Shown in pieces: positions 43,705-51,690 of a DNA stretch of 64,000 nucleotides. Each line of letters opens with the position of its first letter. Position 1 is the stretch's first letter. The stretch is from CAWUKV01 sp963923025 (GTDB lineage Bacteria; Cyanobacteriota; Cyanobacteriia; Phormidesmidales; Phormidesmidaceae), in assembly GCA_963923025.1 (NCBI GenBank), contig CAWUKV010000002.1, forward strand, positions 15,482 through 79,481. The letters run 5' to 3'. Position numbers and translations under genes: made by a program. The notes beneath the pieces are model-generated. The model was given only the letters and a program-made list of their open reading frames with translations. It did not search any database and had not been told where the DNA came from.

Positions 43705-44952
43705 ATGTCGCCGTCTCGTCCTTTCACCCAGCTGAGTTCTCCCTCCTCGTCATCGTCGATTCAGCGGGCGGTGACGAAGGTGCTCCAGCGGGAGGCGCTG
43801 CGCAACGAGCGTTGGGTGGCCTATGTGCGGGCGGCGATGCTGGTGGCATCATCTTGTCTAGACACGCTGGTGTTCTTTTTTCCGCAGACGCTGCTGGGGC
43901 AAAGTAGCGTTCCCCCAACGGTGGCGCTCATTAGTTGGACGGGATCGATAGGGGCGATTACCATTGCCGTCTTGCTCAATCAGCGTCTGGGGATTCACTA
44001 TCTGTCTCGATTACAGATTCTGGTTCCTCTATTTGATGGGGTGTTGCTGGGTATTTTTATTACCAATATTTGGGATGTTTTAGGGGAGACCCAGCCGCAG
44101 ATCATCATTAACATCACGGCCTTTTGTTGTCTGTTGGCGCTGACTGGGGCTATTCGTTTTCGGCAGCGGGCATCTATGGCTACGACAGTGCTAGCGCTGC
44201 TTAACTTTGCCTATGCGTCGGTTCTGTTTGGGCTAAATCCAGCCATGGCGGTATTTGCTGGAATTACGATTACCGCAATTGGCGCATTAGGCATGTTGAT
44301 TAGTAGCCTGGTTCAGCGCCAAGTCAAAAACGAAGCAGGCCGCGCGCTAATGACGCGATTCTTGCCTGAACAGCTGGTGGATGCGGCCTTCGATACCCCG
44401 CTAGAGCTGCTACAGCAGCCCCGCAGTTGCGAGGTGACGGTGCTATTTTGTGATTTGCGCGGGTTTACCCAATATTCTGAGAGCCTGAGTCCGGCAGAGG
44501 TATTGGGCTTTCTCAGCCAGTTTCAGGGATACCTGTCCAGCGTCGTCGAGCAGTATGAGGGTAGCGTTATCTCCTTTATGGGGGACGGCATGATGGCCGT
44601 ATTTGGTGCCCCTCAACCGCTGACCAATCACGCTGATCAGGCCCTCCAAGCGGCTCAAACCATGCTCCGCTCTATTCACAAAGTCTGCCCGCTGGCGATG
44701 GGGGTAGGGCTACATACGGGGGCCGTAGTGGCGGGCTGCCTGGGCAGTGAGGGACACCTGGAATTTAGCGTTATTGGCGATACGGTTAACGTGGCCTCCC
44801 GCATTGAATCGTTAACCAAGCAAATGGGGCAAACCCTTCTCGTCAGTGCTACAACGCAGCAGCAACTGACAGCGCCAGTTTTGCGATCGCTGGGTTCGCA
44901 CGCCATTCGCGGACGTTCAGCCCAAATAGAGCTGTATACGCTGCTTGACTAG
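43705..44952 (+). CDS. Membrane-bound class III adenylate/guanylate cyclase
   Basis: The N-terminal half has about six membrane helices without a recognisable sensor domain; the C-terminal 180 residues are a class III nucleotide cyclase. The two metal-binding aspartates are Asp250 (FCDLRGFT) and Asp294 (MGDGMMAVFG), and the transition-state residues lie in VIGDTVNVASRIE. The GVGLHTGAVVAG segment is also canonical. The substrate-selecting positions look closer to adenylate than guanylate cyclases, but this is a weak judgement. It should make cAMP, which in cyanobacteria acts through SYCRP1-type regulators on motility and light responses. Confidence 0.88.
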   Translation: MSPSRPFTQLSSPSSSSSIQRAVTKVLQREALRNERWVAYVRAAMLVASSCLDTLVFFFPQTLLGQSSVPPTVALISWTGSIGAITIAVLLNQRLGIHYLSRLQILVPLFDGVLLGIFITNIWDVLGETQPQIIINITAFCCLLALTGAIRFRQRASMATTVLALLNFAYASVLFGLNPAMAVFAGITITAIGALGMLISSLVQRQVKNEAGRALMTRFLPEQLVDAAFDTPLELLQQPRSCEVTVLFCDLRGFTQYSESLSPAEVLGFLSQFQGYLSSVVEQYEGSVISFMGDGMMAVFGAPQPLTNHADQALQAAQTMLRSIHKVCPLAMGVGLHTGAVVAGCLGSEGHLEFSVIGDTVNVASRIESLTKQMGQTLLVSATTQQQLTAPVLRSLGSHAIRGRSAQIELYTLLD

Positions 44953-45290
44953 CCATACTAAGCCTGGGCCGCGTCGTCCCTAACAAGATCTATAGATTTC
45001 AGGGCAAGCTAACGGCAGGCATCAGAGAGGGGCACCGTCAGCTATACGGTCGTGAATCCATGTTCAGTTACGGGCACCTTAGAGTATGCTTCCATTGTTC
45101 CTATTGCACGGCTTCTCTGGGCGGCACACGGCAGCATGACGAATGACTCCATCTGTTTGGCGTGTTGCTGTTTTAGTGTGTCGTCGTCGCGGTTGAAATT
45201 GGGCTGGCCGAAGCTGTTGCAAGCAGGTAGGCTGTTTTCTTGCTCGTTCGCCCAGGACGGGTAATCGTGTCCCCGACGGGGAATCAGGTC
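44953..45290. other. 338-bp intergenic region, nothing recognised
   Basis: No coding frame with a supported start, no tRNA and no clear terminator is seen here. Confidence 0.4.
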
Positions 45291-46097
45291 ATGTCACTAC
45301 AAAAGCTGTCTATCGCTACGCTTCAAAAGGTACAGGGCTATGTCCGGCAATCGTTGCAGCTCCCTGAGCTGGAGGATCAGCCCCGGACAGAAGCCGTCAG
45401 CGATGGCATGGACGAAATCCCTGAGCCCTCTTCCTTGGACGGTTTGGGAGATTTATTTCGGGTGGGCAGTACACCTGATGAGAGTGCGTCTACGCCAAAT
45501 GTGAATGGTCGTTGGTTTCTTAGCACAGCCGATGCAGCGCGTGCTCTGATGCGTTTGCCGATTCAACTCAAGCCCAACCTGCGGTTGGTAACCTATCTTT
45601 ACCGGACTGAAGACGTGGGTGAAGGCGTCACTTGGGCCGTTCCTGAACATCTCAGTTCAACTGCTCAGCTAGAGGCGGCGCTGTCGGCAGCCCCAGATAT
45701 TGACAATCCGCCCTATCCCGAAGGCGCACTACTGAAGCTGATGTCGGGTATGACGGGGGACCGCTCGGCTCTTTCGTTTGTGACGGCTTCTATTTTTTCA
45801 AGGGAGCTGGCAGAGTTTGGACGTACCGGAGGGCGCTGCGACTGGAGCCACCACCGCTTTATTGCCACCGTGCCTAAGCAACGTGACTGGAAGTGGCGGA
45901 TGACGCCGCCAGCCGATTTGCAGCCAAAGGTCAGGCTGTTGCCAGATGGGCAGGCTGCCGTGGAGTTTTATACCTGCCGGGTGGTGACCCCCATCGGGAT
46001 TTTTCGGCATGTGGATCAGTATCAATCGAACAGCTATTTGGCCAAGTCCATGGACCAGCCTGTGGCGACCGTACCGGCTCCGGTGGTGTCGGTGTAG
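45291..46097 (+). CDS. Conserved-looking protein of unknown function
   Basis: I do not recognise the family. The ATG at 45291 is preferred over an earlier TTG at 45240, giving 268 residues. The N-terminus (residues 1-70) is acidic and probably flexible; the rest is a compact, mixed-composition domain with aromatic- and Arg-rich stretches such as GGRCDWSHHRFIATVPKQRDWKWRM. There is no signal peptide or membrane helix. It lies 103 bp before hppD on the same strand. Codon use and HIP1 content look native, so I take it to be a real gene. Confidence 0.65.
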   Translation: MSLQKLSIATLQKVQGYVRQSLQLPELEDQPRTEAVSDGMDEIPEPSSLDGLGDLFRVGSTPDESASTPNVNGRWFLSTADAARALMRLPIQLKPNLRLVTYLYRTEDVGEGVTWAVPEHLSSTAQLEAALSAAPDIDNPPYPEGALLKLMSGMTGDRSALSFVTASIFSRELAEFGRTGGRCDWSHHRFIATVPKQRDWKWRMTPPADLQPKVRLLPDGQAAVEFYTCRVVTPIGIFRHVDQYQSNSYLAKSMDQPVATVPAPVVSV

Positions 46098-46200
46098 CTG
46101 CCATTGTGTCTAAATCTGACAAAGACTAGCGTTTTCCAAACAATTACACCAGATGGTGCGGGTGTCTCCAGGGCATAGGTCAGAGCGTTATCTTGGGGCT

Positions 46201-47286
46201 ATGGACTTCCACCATGTGCATTTCTTCGTAGATGATGCCCACCGCTGGGCTCAGTGGTTTATTAAGACGCTTCAATTTGCCCGGATAGAGCGGACATCGC
46301 AGTCGATAGATGAGCAGGTTGTGACCGACACAATATGGTTGCGTCAGGGCGGCGTACAGGTGGCGCTGTCTGCGCCTAGGTGCGATCGCGGTCCCGTTGC
46401 TGCCTACCTGCGTCAGCATCCCCCCGGTGTAGTGGATATTGCCTTTGTTGTCTCGGATCTGCCAACTACCCTACAGGCGCTTTGGCAGCGCGGCGTTGAA
46501 TTGCTTCAGCCTATTCAGCGCCTTTTGGTCGGAGACCAATGGTTGGCTTGCGCACAGGTCTCGGGTTGGCCAGGGTTACGTCATACCTTAGTCCAGGCGC
46601 AGCCTGCCGTTGAGCGCCATGCCGTAGCGCCTTGGGCAGCAGGGATTGACCACGCGGTGCTAAACGTACCGCACGGCGAGCTAGGCTCAGCTGTTGCCTG
46701 GTACTGCAAAATGTTTGAGTTTCAGCCCCAGCAGCGATTTGATATTCGGACCTCAACCTCGGGGTTGCACAGCCGGGTCCTGGCCCATCCCCAGGGGGAT
46801 GCCCAGCTGCCAATTAACGAGCCCAGTACTGCTAACTCGCAGATTCAAGAATTCTTAGTTGAAAACCGGGGGGCTGGTGTGCAACACATTGCCCTGCGGA
46901 CCCCAAACTTGATTGAAGCCGTCCAACGGCTACAGGCTAGCGGGCTAGAGCGCCTATCGGTGCCGCAATGCTACTACGAACAGCTGGCCGGTCGTCCGGG
47001 GTATGGGGCGCAGCCGATGGACTGGTGTGCCGTGCGGGAACACCAGCTCCTGGCCGACTGGCCGACGACACAACCTCAGGCACTGTTGCTGCAAACGTTT
47101 ACGCAGCCGGTGTTTGACCAGCCCACGTTTTTTTGGGAGTTGATTGAGCGGCAGCGCTATCAGCAGGCAGGGCGGCTCCAGCTGGCCCAGGGTTTTGGGG
47201 AGGGTAATTTTCAGGCGCTGTTTGAGGCCGTCGAGCGGGAGCAGCGGCAGCGGGCTCTATCTGGTGTGGCGCGCCAGGGTGATTGA
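46201..47286 (+). CDS. hppD: 4-hydroxyphenylpyruvate dioxygenase
   Basis: An Fe(II) dioxygenase that makes homogentisate, the head group for tocopherol, from 4-hydroxyphenylpyruvate. The three iron ligands are His151 (GIDHAVLNV), His229 (GVQHIALRT) and Glu313 (TFFWELIERQ), and the C-terminal signature GFGEGNFQALFEAVEREQ is intact. The ATG at 46201 (MDFHHVHFFVDD) is chosen because it matches the first strand of the vicinal oxygen chelate fold; an ATG-containing extension of 16 residues upstream is unlikely. Its stop is 23 bp from the convergent CPP1-like gene. Confidence 0.94.
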   Translation: MDFHHVHFFVDDAHRWAQWFIKTLQFARIERTSQSIDEQVVTDTIWLRQGGVQVALSAPRCDRGPVAAYLRQHPPGVVDIAFVVSDLPTTLQALWQRGVELLQPIQRLLVGDQWLACAQVSGWPGLRHTLVQAQPAVERHAVAPWAAGIDHAVLNVPHGELGSAVAWYCKMFEFQPQQRFDIRTSTSGLHSRVLAHPQGDAQLPINEPSTANSQIQEFLVENRGAGVQHIALRTPNLIEAVQRLQASGLERLSVPQCYYEQLAGRPGYGAQPMDWCAVREHQLLADWPTTQPQALLLQTFTQPVFDQPTFFWELIERQRYQQAGRLQLAQGFGEGNFQALFEAVEREQRQRALSGVARQGD

Positions 47287-47309
47287 GCAGAATTGAGCTT
47301 GTGCTTGAG

Positions 47310-47939
47310 CTACCGCAGAAAACTGCTGACAAACCAAAACAGGACGAGGGTGACGATGGCCGCGATCGCGCTTTGCTGAGCCGCGTCAATGTTGCCGCCT
47401 TGCTGGCCAATCAAGCTAAGGACAGCAAATCCCAGAAGCAGCCCAACCAACAATGCACCTGTTGAGAGCAAGATTGATCGCCAGAATCGATGCTCTTTAC
47501 GGTTGAGAAAATAGATACATACGGTGATCCCGAAGCCCAGCGCGACAGAAGCGCCAGTACCATCGGTGGCTGTGAACCAGCACAGTACCGCCAGACCCAG
47601 GTAAATGACAGAAGGCCACAGGATGTCGTCACGGGTTGGTGTATCGAGCCATCCCCGTAGCCACTCTGGCGGCTGAGCGGGCCGCGCTTCTGCCTCTGCC
47701 TTTGCTGCAGACTCAGCCTGCTTTTCGGCAAATCGAATCCGGTCAGGTACCTTGATTTTGCCTTCCTGTCGCCGCCGCAGTCGGTCCATCAGAATAGCGT
47801 CATAAGCGGCCTCGATCTGCTCTTTGCGCTGCGGATCTTGGCCCTGCTCGTCAATCAGTCGCTGTTTTGCAGACTGTACCTCTTCAAAGGAGGCTGCGTC
47901 CGATAACCCCAGCGCTTCGTATGAATTTTGATCGCTCAT
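47310..47939 (-). CDS. CPP1-like (J-domain-like) membrane protein
   Basis: A 209-residue protein: an N-terminal J-like domain (SYEALGLSDAASFEEVQSAKQRL) without the HPD tripeptide, a charged linker, and three to four C-terminal membrane helices. The arrangement matches the chloroplast CPP1 family (chaperone-like protein of protochlorophyllide oxidoreductase) and its cyanobacterial homologues. In plants CPP1 stabilises POR; the cyanobacterial role is inferred. It converges on hppD. Confidence 0.85.
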   Translation of the reverse strand: MSDQNSYEALGLSDAASFEEVQSAKQRLIDEQGQDPQRKEQIEAAYDAILMDRLRRRQEGKIKVPDRIRFAEKQAESAAKAEAEARPAQPPEWLRGWLDTPTRDDILWPSVIYLGLAVLCWFTATDGTGASVALGFGITVCIYFLNRKEHRFWRSILLSTGALLVGLLLGFAVLSLIGQQGGNIDAAQQSAIAAIVTLVLFWFVSSFLR

Positions 47940-48088
47940 TCAAAACCCTCTTGCAAACTCAAGGTAACGACAAGGCATGGGTGGTCTGCATCTGTTGTAG
48001 CCATTGCTGGCTCAACCTGTCCGCTTACTTGTCCTATCTGCACCCGATTTTAACCAGTTCGTCTCAGAAATCGAAACGAGTTGACGTA

Positions 48089-48120
48089 AATGTCACAGAA
48101 CGCGAATGTCACAGAACGCG
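48089..48120. repeat. Tandem duplication of a 16-bp unit
   Basis: AATGTCACAGAACGCG occurs twice without mismatch (48089-48104, 48105-48120), upstream of the divergent CPP1-like and response regulator genes. Confidence 0.9.
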
Positions 48121-48250
48121 CTACCCGTCCTTGTCTGACTCTATTTCTCCCTCTATATAATATTGTGCCATTCTCGACGACACTTGGACGTCATTCGGGG
48201 CATCATTCGGATGTCACGCAGACTAACGGTACTCGGCGTCCTAATTTACA

Positions 48251-48293
48251 GCCAGTGCCATATAGGTTGAGACCCTGAGTACGGCGATCCTGC
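48251..48293. repeat. 43-bp dispersed repeat, first copy
   Basis: Matches 59994-60036 at about 32 of 43 positions, with the last 10 bases (GCGATCCTGC) identical. Confidence 0.6.
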
Positions 48294-48729
48294 CTGGTCT
48301 AGAACCATAAGTCGTAGGCTTTAAGGCCACTGGTGGCTGCTATAGATGGCGTTTATCAATCGGGTTAGCTGAGCATCTTGCCGCGGCCTGATCGAGTTGC
48401 GGGTATCCTGCGTCATGATCCGCCAGGTGGGGCGGACGAGTAAGGACTCGGTACGGTGCTGTCGTTTAGTGCGTAATTTCCCTTAACCTTGGCGAAATCT
48501 GGTGCAAAGGTCAGCAAACATATTCCAAAAAACCCTGTATTTCACTACGGCGGTTCTCGGAATTATTTGATATGGTGTGGATGCATTATGAAATCTTCGC
48601 TGAAACTAGCGAAATCTTATGAATTAAGTCTCTAGGACGTTTCTAGGGAAACCTCATCCTGGAACCCAGTTAATTTTATTACCCCCTTGATCCGTACATT
48701 TCTGACCCGTACATTTTCTCGGTGCGATT

Positions 48730-49461
48730 ATGACTATGGCCTCTGCCAAGATTCTTGTCGTTGATGACGACCCTGCCATCCGTAACCTAATCCATCGCTT
48801 TTTAGCTAAGCAGTCGTATCAGATGGAATCTGCTGAAGATGGAAAAAGCGCATTGGCGATCTTTGAGCAATTCAATCCTGATTTGGTGGTGTTAGACGTC
48901 AACCTACCCGATGCTAACGGCTATGACCTGTGTAAAGAAATGCAGTCGCGCACGGGTGTGTTCGTGCTGATGCTGACGAGTCGTACCGATGAAGCCGACA
49001 AAATCCGCGGCTTTAACCAGGGGGCAGACGACTACATTACCAAGCCCTTTAGCTTGGGAGAGTTAGAGGTGCGAGTCGGTGCTATCCTCAAACGCCAACG
49101 TCCGGTTACCGCAGCTGAGCAGCAGTGCCTTACCTTCAACAAGCTAGCCATCGATCCGATTCGTCGAGAGGTCACCTTGGATAGTGAGCTGGTCCCGCTA
49201 ACGGCCCTAGAGTTTGACCTGCTCCATTTCTTGGCGAGTCATCCAGGTCGGGTATGGCGACGCACCGAGCTGATTCAAAAAGTTTGGGACTATGAGTATG
49301 TTGGCGACCAGCGTGTTGTTGACGTCCATATCGGTCAAATTCGTAAGAAGATCGAGATTGATACGACTCAGCCAACGCTAATTCAGACGGTTCGCGGTGT
49401 CGGTTACAAGTTTGAGCCTCCAGAGGTTGCCATGGCGGCAGCGGAGGCGGAAGCGGGATAG
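48730..49461 (+). CDS. OmpR/PhoB-family response regulator
   Basis: A 243-residue two-component regulator. The receiver domain has the acidic pocket (VDDDP), the phosphoacceptor Asp56 (VVLDVNLPD), and the switch Thr/Lys (MLTSRT, TKPF). The C-terminal winged helix carries RVWRRTELIQKVWDYEYVGDQRVVDVHIGQIRKKIE. A second ATG two codons in is equally possible. No histidine kinase gene is adjacent, so it may be an orphan; the Ala/Glu tail after EPPE is unusual. I do not assign it to RpaA, RpaB or NblR. Confidence 0.93.
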   Translation: MTMASAKILVVDDDPAIRNLIHRFLAKQSYQMESAEDGKSALAIFEQFNPDLVVLDVNLPDANGYDLCKEMQSRTGVFVLMLTSRTDEADKIRGFNQGADDYITKPFSLGELEVRVGAILKRQRPVTAAEQQCLTFNKLAIDPIRREVTLDSELVPLTALEFDLLHFLASHPGRVWRRTELIQKVWDYEYVGDQRVVDVHIGQIRKKIEIDTTQPTLIQTVRGVGYKFEPPEVAMAAAEAEAG

Positions 49462-49495
49462 GCTGGCTGCTTGACCTCCTGCTTGCTTAAGGTTG

Positions 49496-49828
49496 TCAGT
49501 AGGCGAACACAATCCTTAATAGGCATATCAGCGTTACTAGAAGACAGGAGGTCGTCGTCAGAAGCCTCCAGTTTTCTGGCTTCGACCTCCTGATGGCGGA
49601 GGTTAAATCGCGTCCAGCCTGAAACCTGTAGTTCCGAACCGCGTATAGCCTGAAAATTGACGGCTTTTCCCCTGAGAAAACTCCAGTTCTGGCCGTGGCA
49701 GCGGTTGAGTAACGCTGCGCTTTAATTATGGCGACCGGCTGATCAGCTTGATCAGCTTGTTGATTAGCGGCCAAGTCGGCTGTGACGCGCTGGCTGGACT
49801 GGTAATAGAGCTGCAGTGTCGTGCTCAT
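49496..49828 (-). CDS. Small ORF partly built from a dispersed repeat (doubtful gene)
   Basis: A 110-residue frame starting with MSTTLQLYYQSSQ, preceded by AGGA 6 bp before the ATG. Roughly the first 43 residues look protein-like; the middle (residues about 43-75) is encoded by degenerate repeat copy C, and the last part is hydrophobic. It may be a small gene into whose 3' region the repeat inserted. No family is recognised. Confidence 0.3.
   Translation of the reverse strand: MSTTLQLYYQSSQRVTADLAANQQADQADQPVAIIKAQRYSTAATARTGVFSGEKPSIFRLYAVRNYRFQAGRDLTSAIRRSKPENWRLLTTTSCLLVTLICLLRIVFAY
49604..49699 (-). repeat. Dispersed repeat, degenerate copy C
   Basis: On the minus strand CCAGAACTGGAGTTTT, then an inserted segment, then ACTACAGGTTTCAGGCTGGACGCGATTTAA correspond to both ends of copies A and B. 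Confidence 0.6.
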
Positions 49829-49844
49829 GGCAGTCCTGCGACAC

Positions 49845-49872
49845 AAAAAAAGCCCGCGACGACGGCGGGCTT
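49845..49872 (-). terminator. Rho-independent terminator of the HetZ-family gene
   Basis: On the minus strand AAGCCCGC pairs with GCGGGCTT (8 bp) around a 7-nt loop, followed by six T. It lies 45 bp after the HetZ-family stop codon. Confidence 0.85.
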
Positions 49873-49916
49873 AGCGTGCAATACAGATAAAGTTGCCTGA
49901 GAGCCGTAACCGGTCG

Positions 49917-51263
49917 TTAGGCCAAATTGCGGCTGGCGTTGCGAGTTTTCCAAGCCATTGAAATAATCTGACTCCAGCGACGCTTGACCCGCTTAGGCGT
50001 CCAGCCGAGCTGACGGGCAATCTCTGTATCGGAGGGGGTTGCCCGCTGAGGGTCCTGCATTTGCTGACGTTTTAGCACTAATAGCCGCTGCTGATCGCTG
50101 TCGAGCTGTTCGACAAAGGCTGTCCACTGACTAGCCGAGAGACCCAGATTCTTGTCGAGGTCAGCGCCCAGCCACTGGTGAACCAGTTCCCAGTTGTGGA
50201 ATTGGGCAAACTTCTCAACGTGATACTTAAACCGCTGTTGGAGATAATCCCGCTGTCGAGGGGTCAGTCCTAGCACCTCATCAATTTCAGAGGCGGCCAT
50301 GTCTTCTAACCGCAGGGACAGGTAGTCGATGCAGGCTTCCTGGCCTTGCTCTTCTAAGTAGTCCACGAGCTCACGGATGATGCGATCGCGAAGAACAGCC
50401 TCCGCTGGGTCCGTGACATCTGCGACCATCTGTTCCCGGATCTGTTGCAGGGCCGGGGAACGAGAATAGCCTTCAGCATCTTCTCCCTTGGGAGAGTCTA
50501 CCGCCATTTCGATGTCAACACAGGTCTCAGCAGGCTGCTTGCGAGCAAAGGACTGCGCCCGGAGAACCACCAACTGTTGGTTGTAGCAGCCGGGTAGAGC
50601 AATACGGCGCTTGGCGTACTGTTCGCTAAAGGCCATGTACTCGGCCAGCTCTAGCCGGGTGCGCGGCGTGTAGTCGGGCTCGACGTGGTTCTCCCGTCGA
50701 AAGGCCTTAAGGACTTCAATATAAAAGCCTTGCAGGAAGTCTTCGAGCAGGTTGCAGCGGGCCTGGAAGCCGAGCTGAGCCTGGGCTGGCGCAATGTATC
50801 GATAGGCAATCGCACTCAGGCGGCTGTGCAGTTCGGTGCGACCGTTGCGAGAGCCAAGCGTGTAATATTCAATATATTTGTTGAGCCGGTTCTCTGCTAA
50901 GGAGAGCTGCCAGGCGTTGACTTCACCGCTGGCCTGAATGCGATCGCTTTTACGGCAAATTCGGGTGACTTCGATAGCGAGCCGGGTGGCAACTGTTTGA
51001 ATAACTTTTTTACTACCGTTAACCGCAGGCTCGAGCTTATTAAGAATATAGCCAATCAGTTTTTGGTCAACTGGACAAAGCGGTAGCTCGCAGCTGGGGT
51101 GGGGGTCAGCCGCGGGACGATTTCCCGCTGTGGGATGTAAAAGAACGTTGGAGGTGGGTTGAGCTGCAGTTGAATTAGGGCTAGACGGTTGCGAAATGGA
51201 TAGAGTAGATTGAGCTTTCACGGGTAGATCTCCTAGTAGTGCACGCCAGTCCGAGAGGGCCAT
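49917..51263 (-). CDS. HetZ-family regulatory protein
   Basis: A 448-residue protein whose body after residue 65 resembles HetZ and HetZ-related proteins: RICRKSDRIQASGEVNAWQLSLAENRLNKYI, then GSRNGRTELHSRLSAIAYRYI, then LELAEYMAFSEQYAKRRIALPG and LGLTPRQRDYLQQRFKYHVEKFA. The last part ends in a helix-turn-helix-like segment (DTEIARQLGWTPKRVKRRWSQI), somewhat like a sigma-70 region 4. HetZ controls early heterocyst differentiation in Anabaena, but related genes exist in filaments without heterocysts. The N-terminal 60 residues are Ser/Pro-rich. Which HetZ subgroup it belongs to is not decided here. Confidence 0.78.
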   Translation of the reverse strand: MALSDWRALLGDLPVKAQSTLSISQPSSPNSTAAQPTSNVLLHPTAGNRPAADPHPSCELPLCPVDQKLIGYILNKLEPAVNGSKKVIQTVATRLAIEVTRICRKSDRIQASGEVNAWQLSLAENRLNKYIEYYTLGSRNGRTELHSRLSAIAYRYIAPAQAQLGFQARCNLLEDFLQGFYIEVLKAFRRENHVEPDYTPRTRLELAEYMAFSEQYAKRRIALPGCYNQQLVVLRAQSFARKQPAETCVDIEMAVDSPKGEDAEGYSRSPALQQIREQMVADVTDPAEAVLRDRIIRELVDYLEEQGQEACIDYLSLRLEDMAASEIDEVLGLTPRQRDYLQQRFKYHVEKFAQFHNWELVHQWLGADLDKNLGLSASQWTAFVEQLDSDQQRLLVLKRQQMQDPQRATPSDTEIARQLGWTPKRVKRRWSQIISMAWKTRNASRNLA

Positions 51264-51690
51264 TAAGGCAAGCTAGTCAGCTGTTGGCCGGTCTCTCGTT
51301 TGATTGACAGTTTTAATCTAGGAGTTCTCAATCTGGAACATTGGAGTCGCTGTGTCACTATCCAAACCAACTGTCACATAGCAATTGGCACAAGTGCCTG
51401 AGGCAAACGGTAGAGTGGCCATAGATGAACCTGAAGAATAGGTAGATAGGGCATTGCAGCGTGTGAATGAGGTTTTACCCTGGATGGGGTGGTGTCCAAA
51501 GCAACTTGTGACAGTTGAGTGGACAGTCCATCGAGTTGCTGCTGATGTGGAGAGGGTTGTCTGCACACTATCTACCTGTTACGGCGGTAGTACTGCCCGA
51601 TCCGGTCTATTTTTAGAAGTCTCTGATAAAGGTTGTATGCAGAAACAGGTTTTGAACAATAACGGACAGTGAAGCGACGAGTAGATTTTC
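51264..51690. other. 427-bp divergent intergenic region
   Basis: It separates the HetZ-family and larC genes and should hold both promoters. Short open frames are present on both strands but none has a convincing start or a recognisable family. Confidence 0.4.

Larger units (their letters stand above)
47940..48729. other. 790-bp intergenic region with repeats
   Basis: It holds a direct 16-bp tandem duplication (48089-48120), one copy of a 43-bp dispersed repeat (48251-48293), and the promoter region of the response regulator, which is A/T-rich near 48570-48720. No gene or structured RNA was recognised. Confidence 0.5.

Noticed and set aside
49917..51263. Group 3 sigma factor
   Set aside because: A region-4-like helix-turn-helix is present at the C-terminus, but the conserved region 2 of sigma-70 is absent and the central motifs fit HetZ-type proteins better.
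51318..51566. Minus-strand 82-codon frame in the HetZ/larC gap ending CANCYVTVGLDSD
   Set aside because: No ribosome site or family; a pilin-like C-terminus was considered but the match is too weak.
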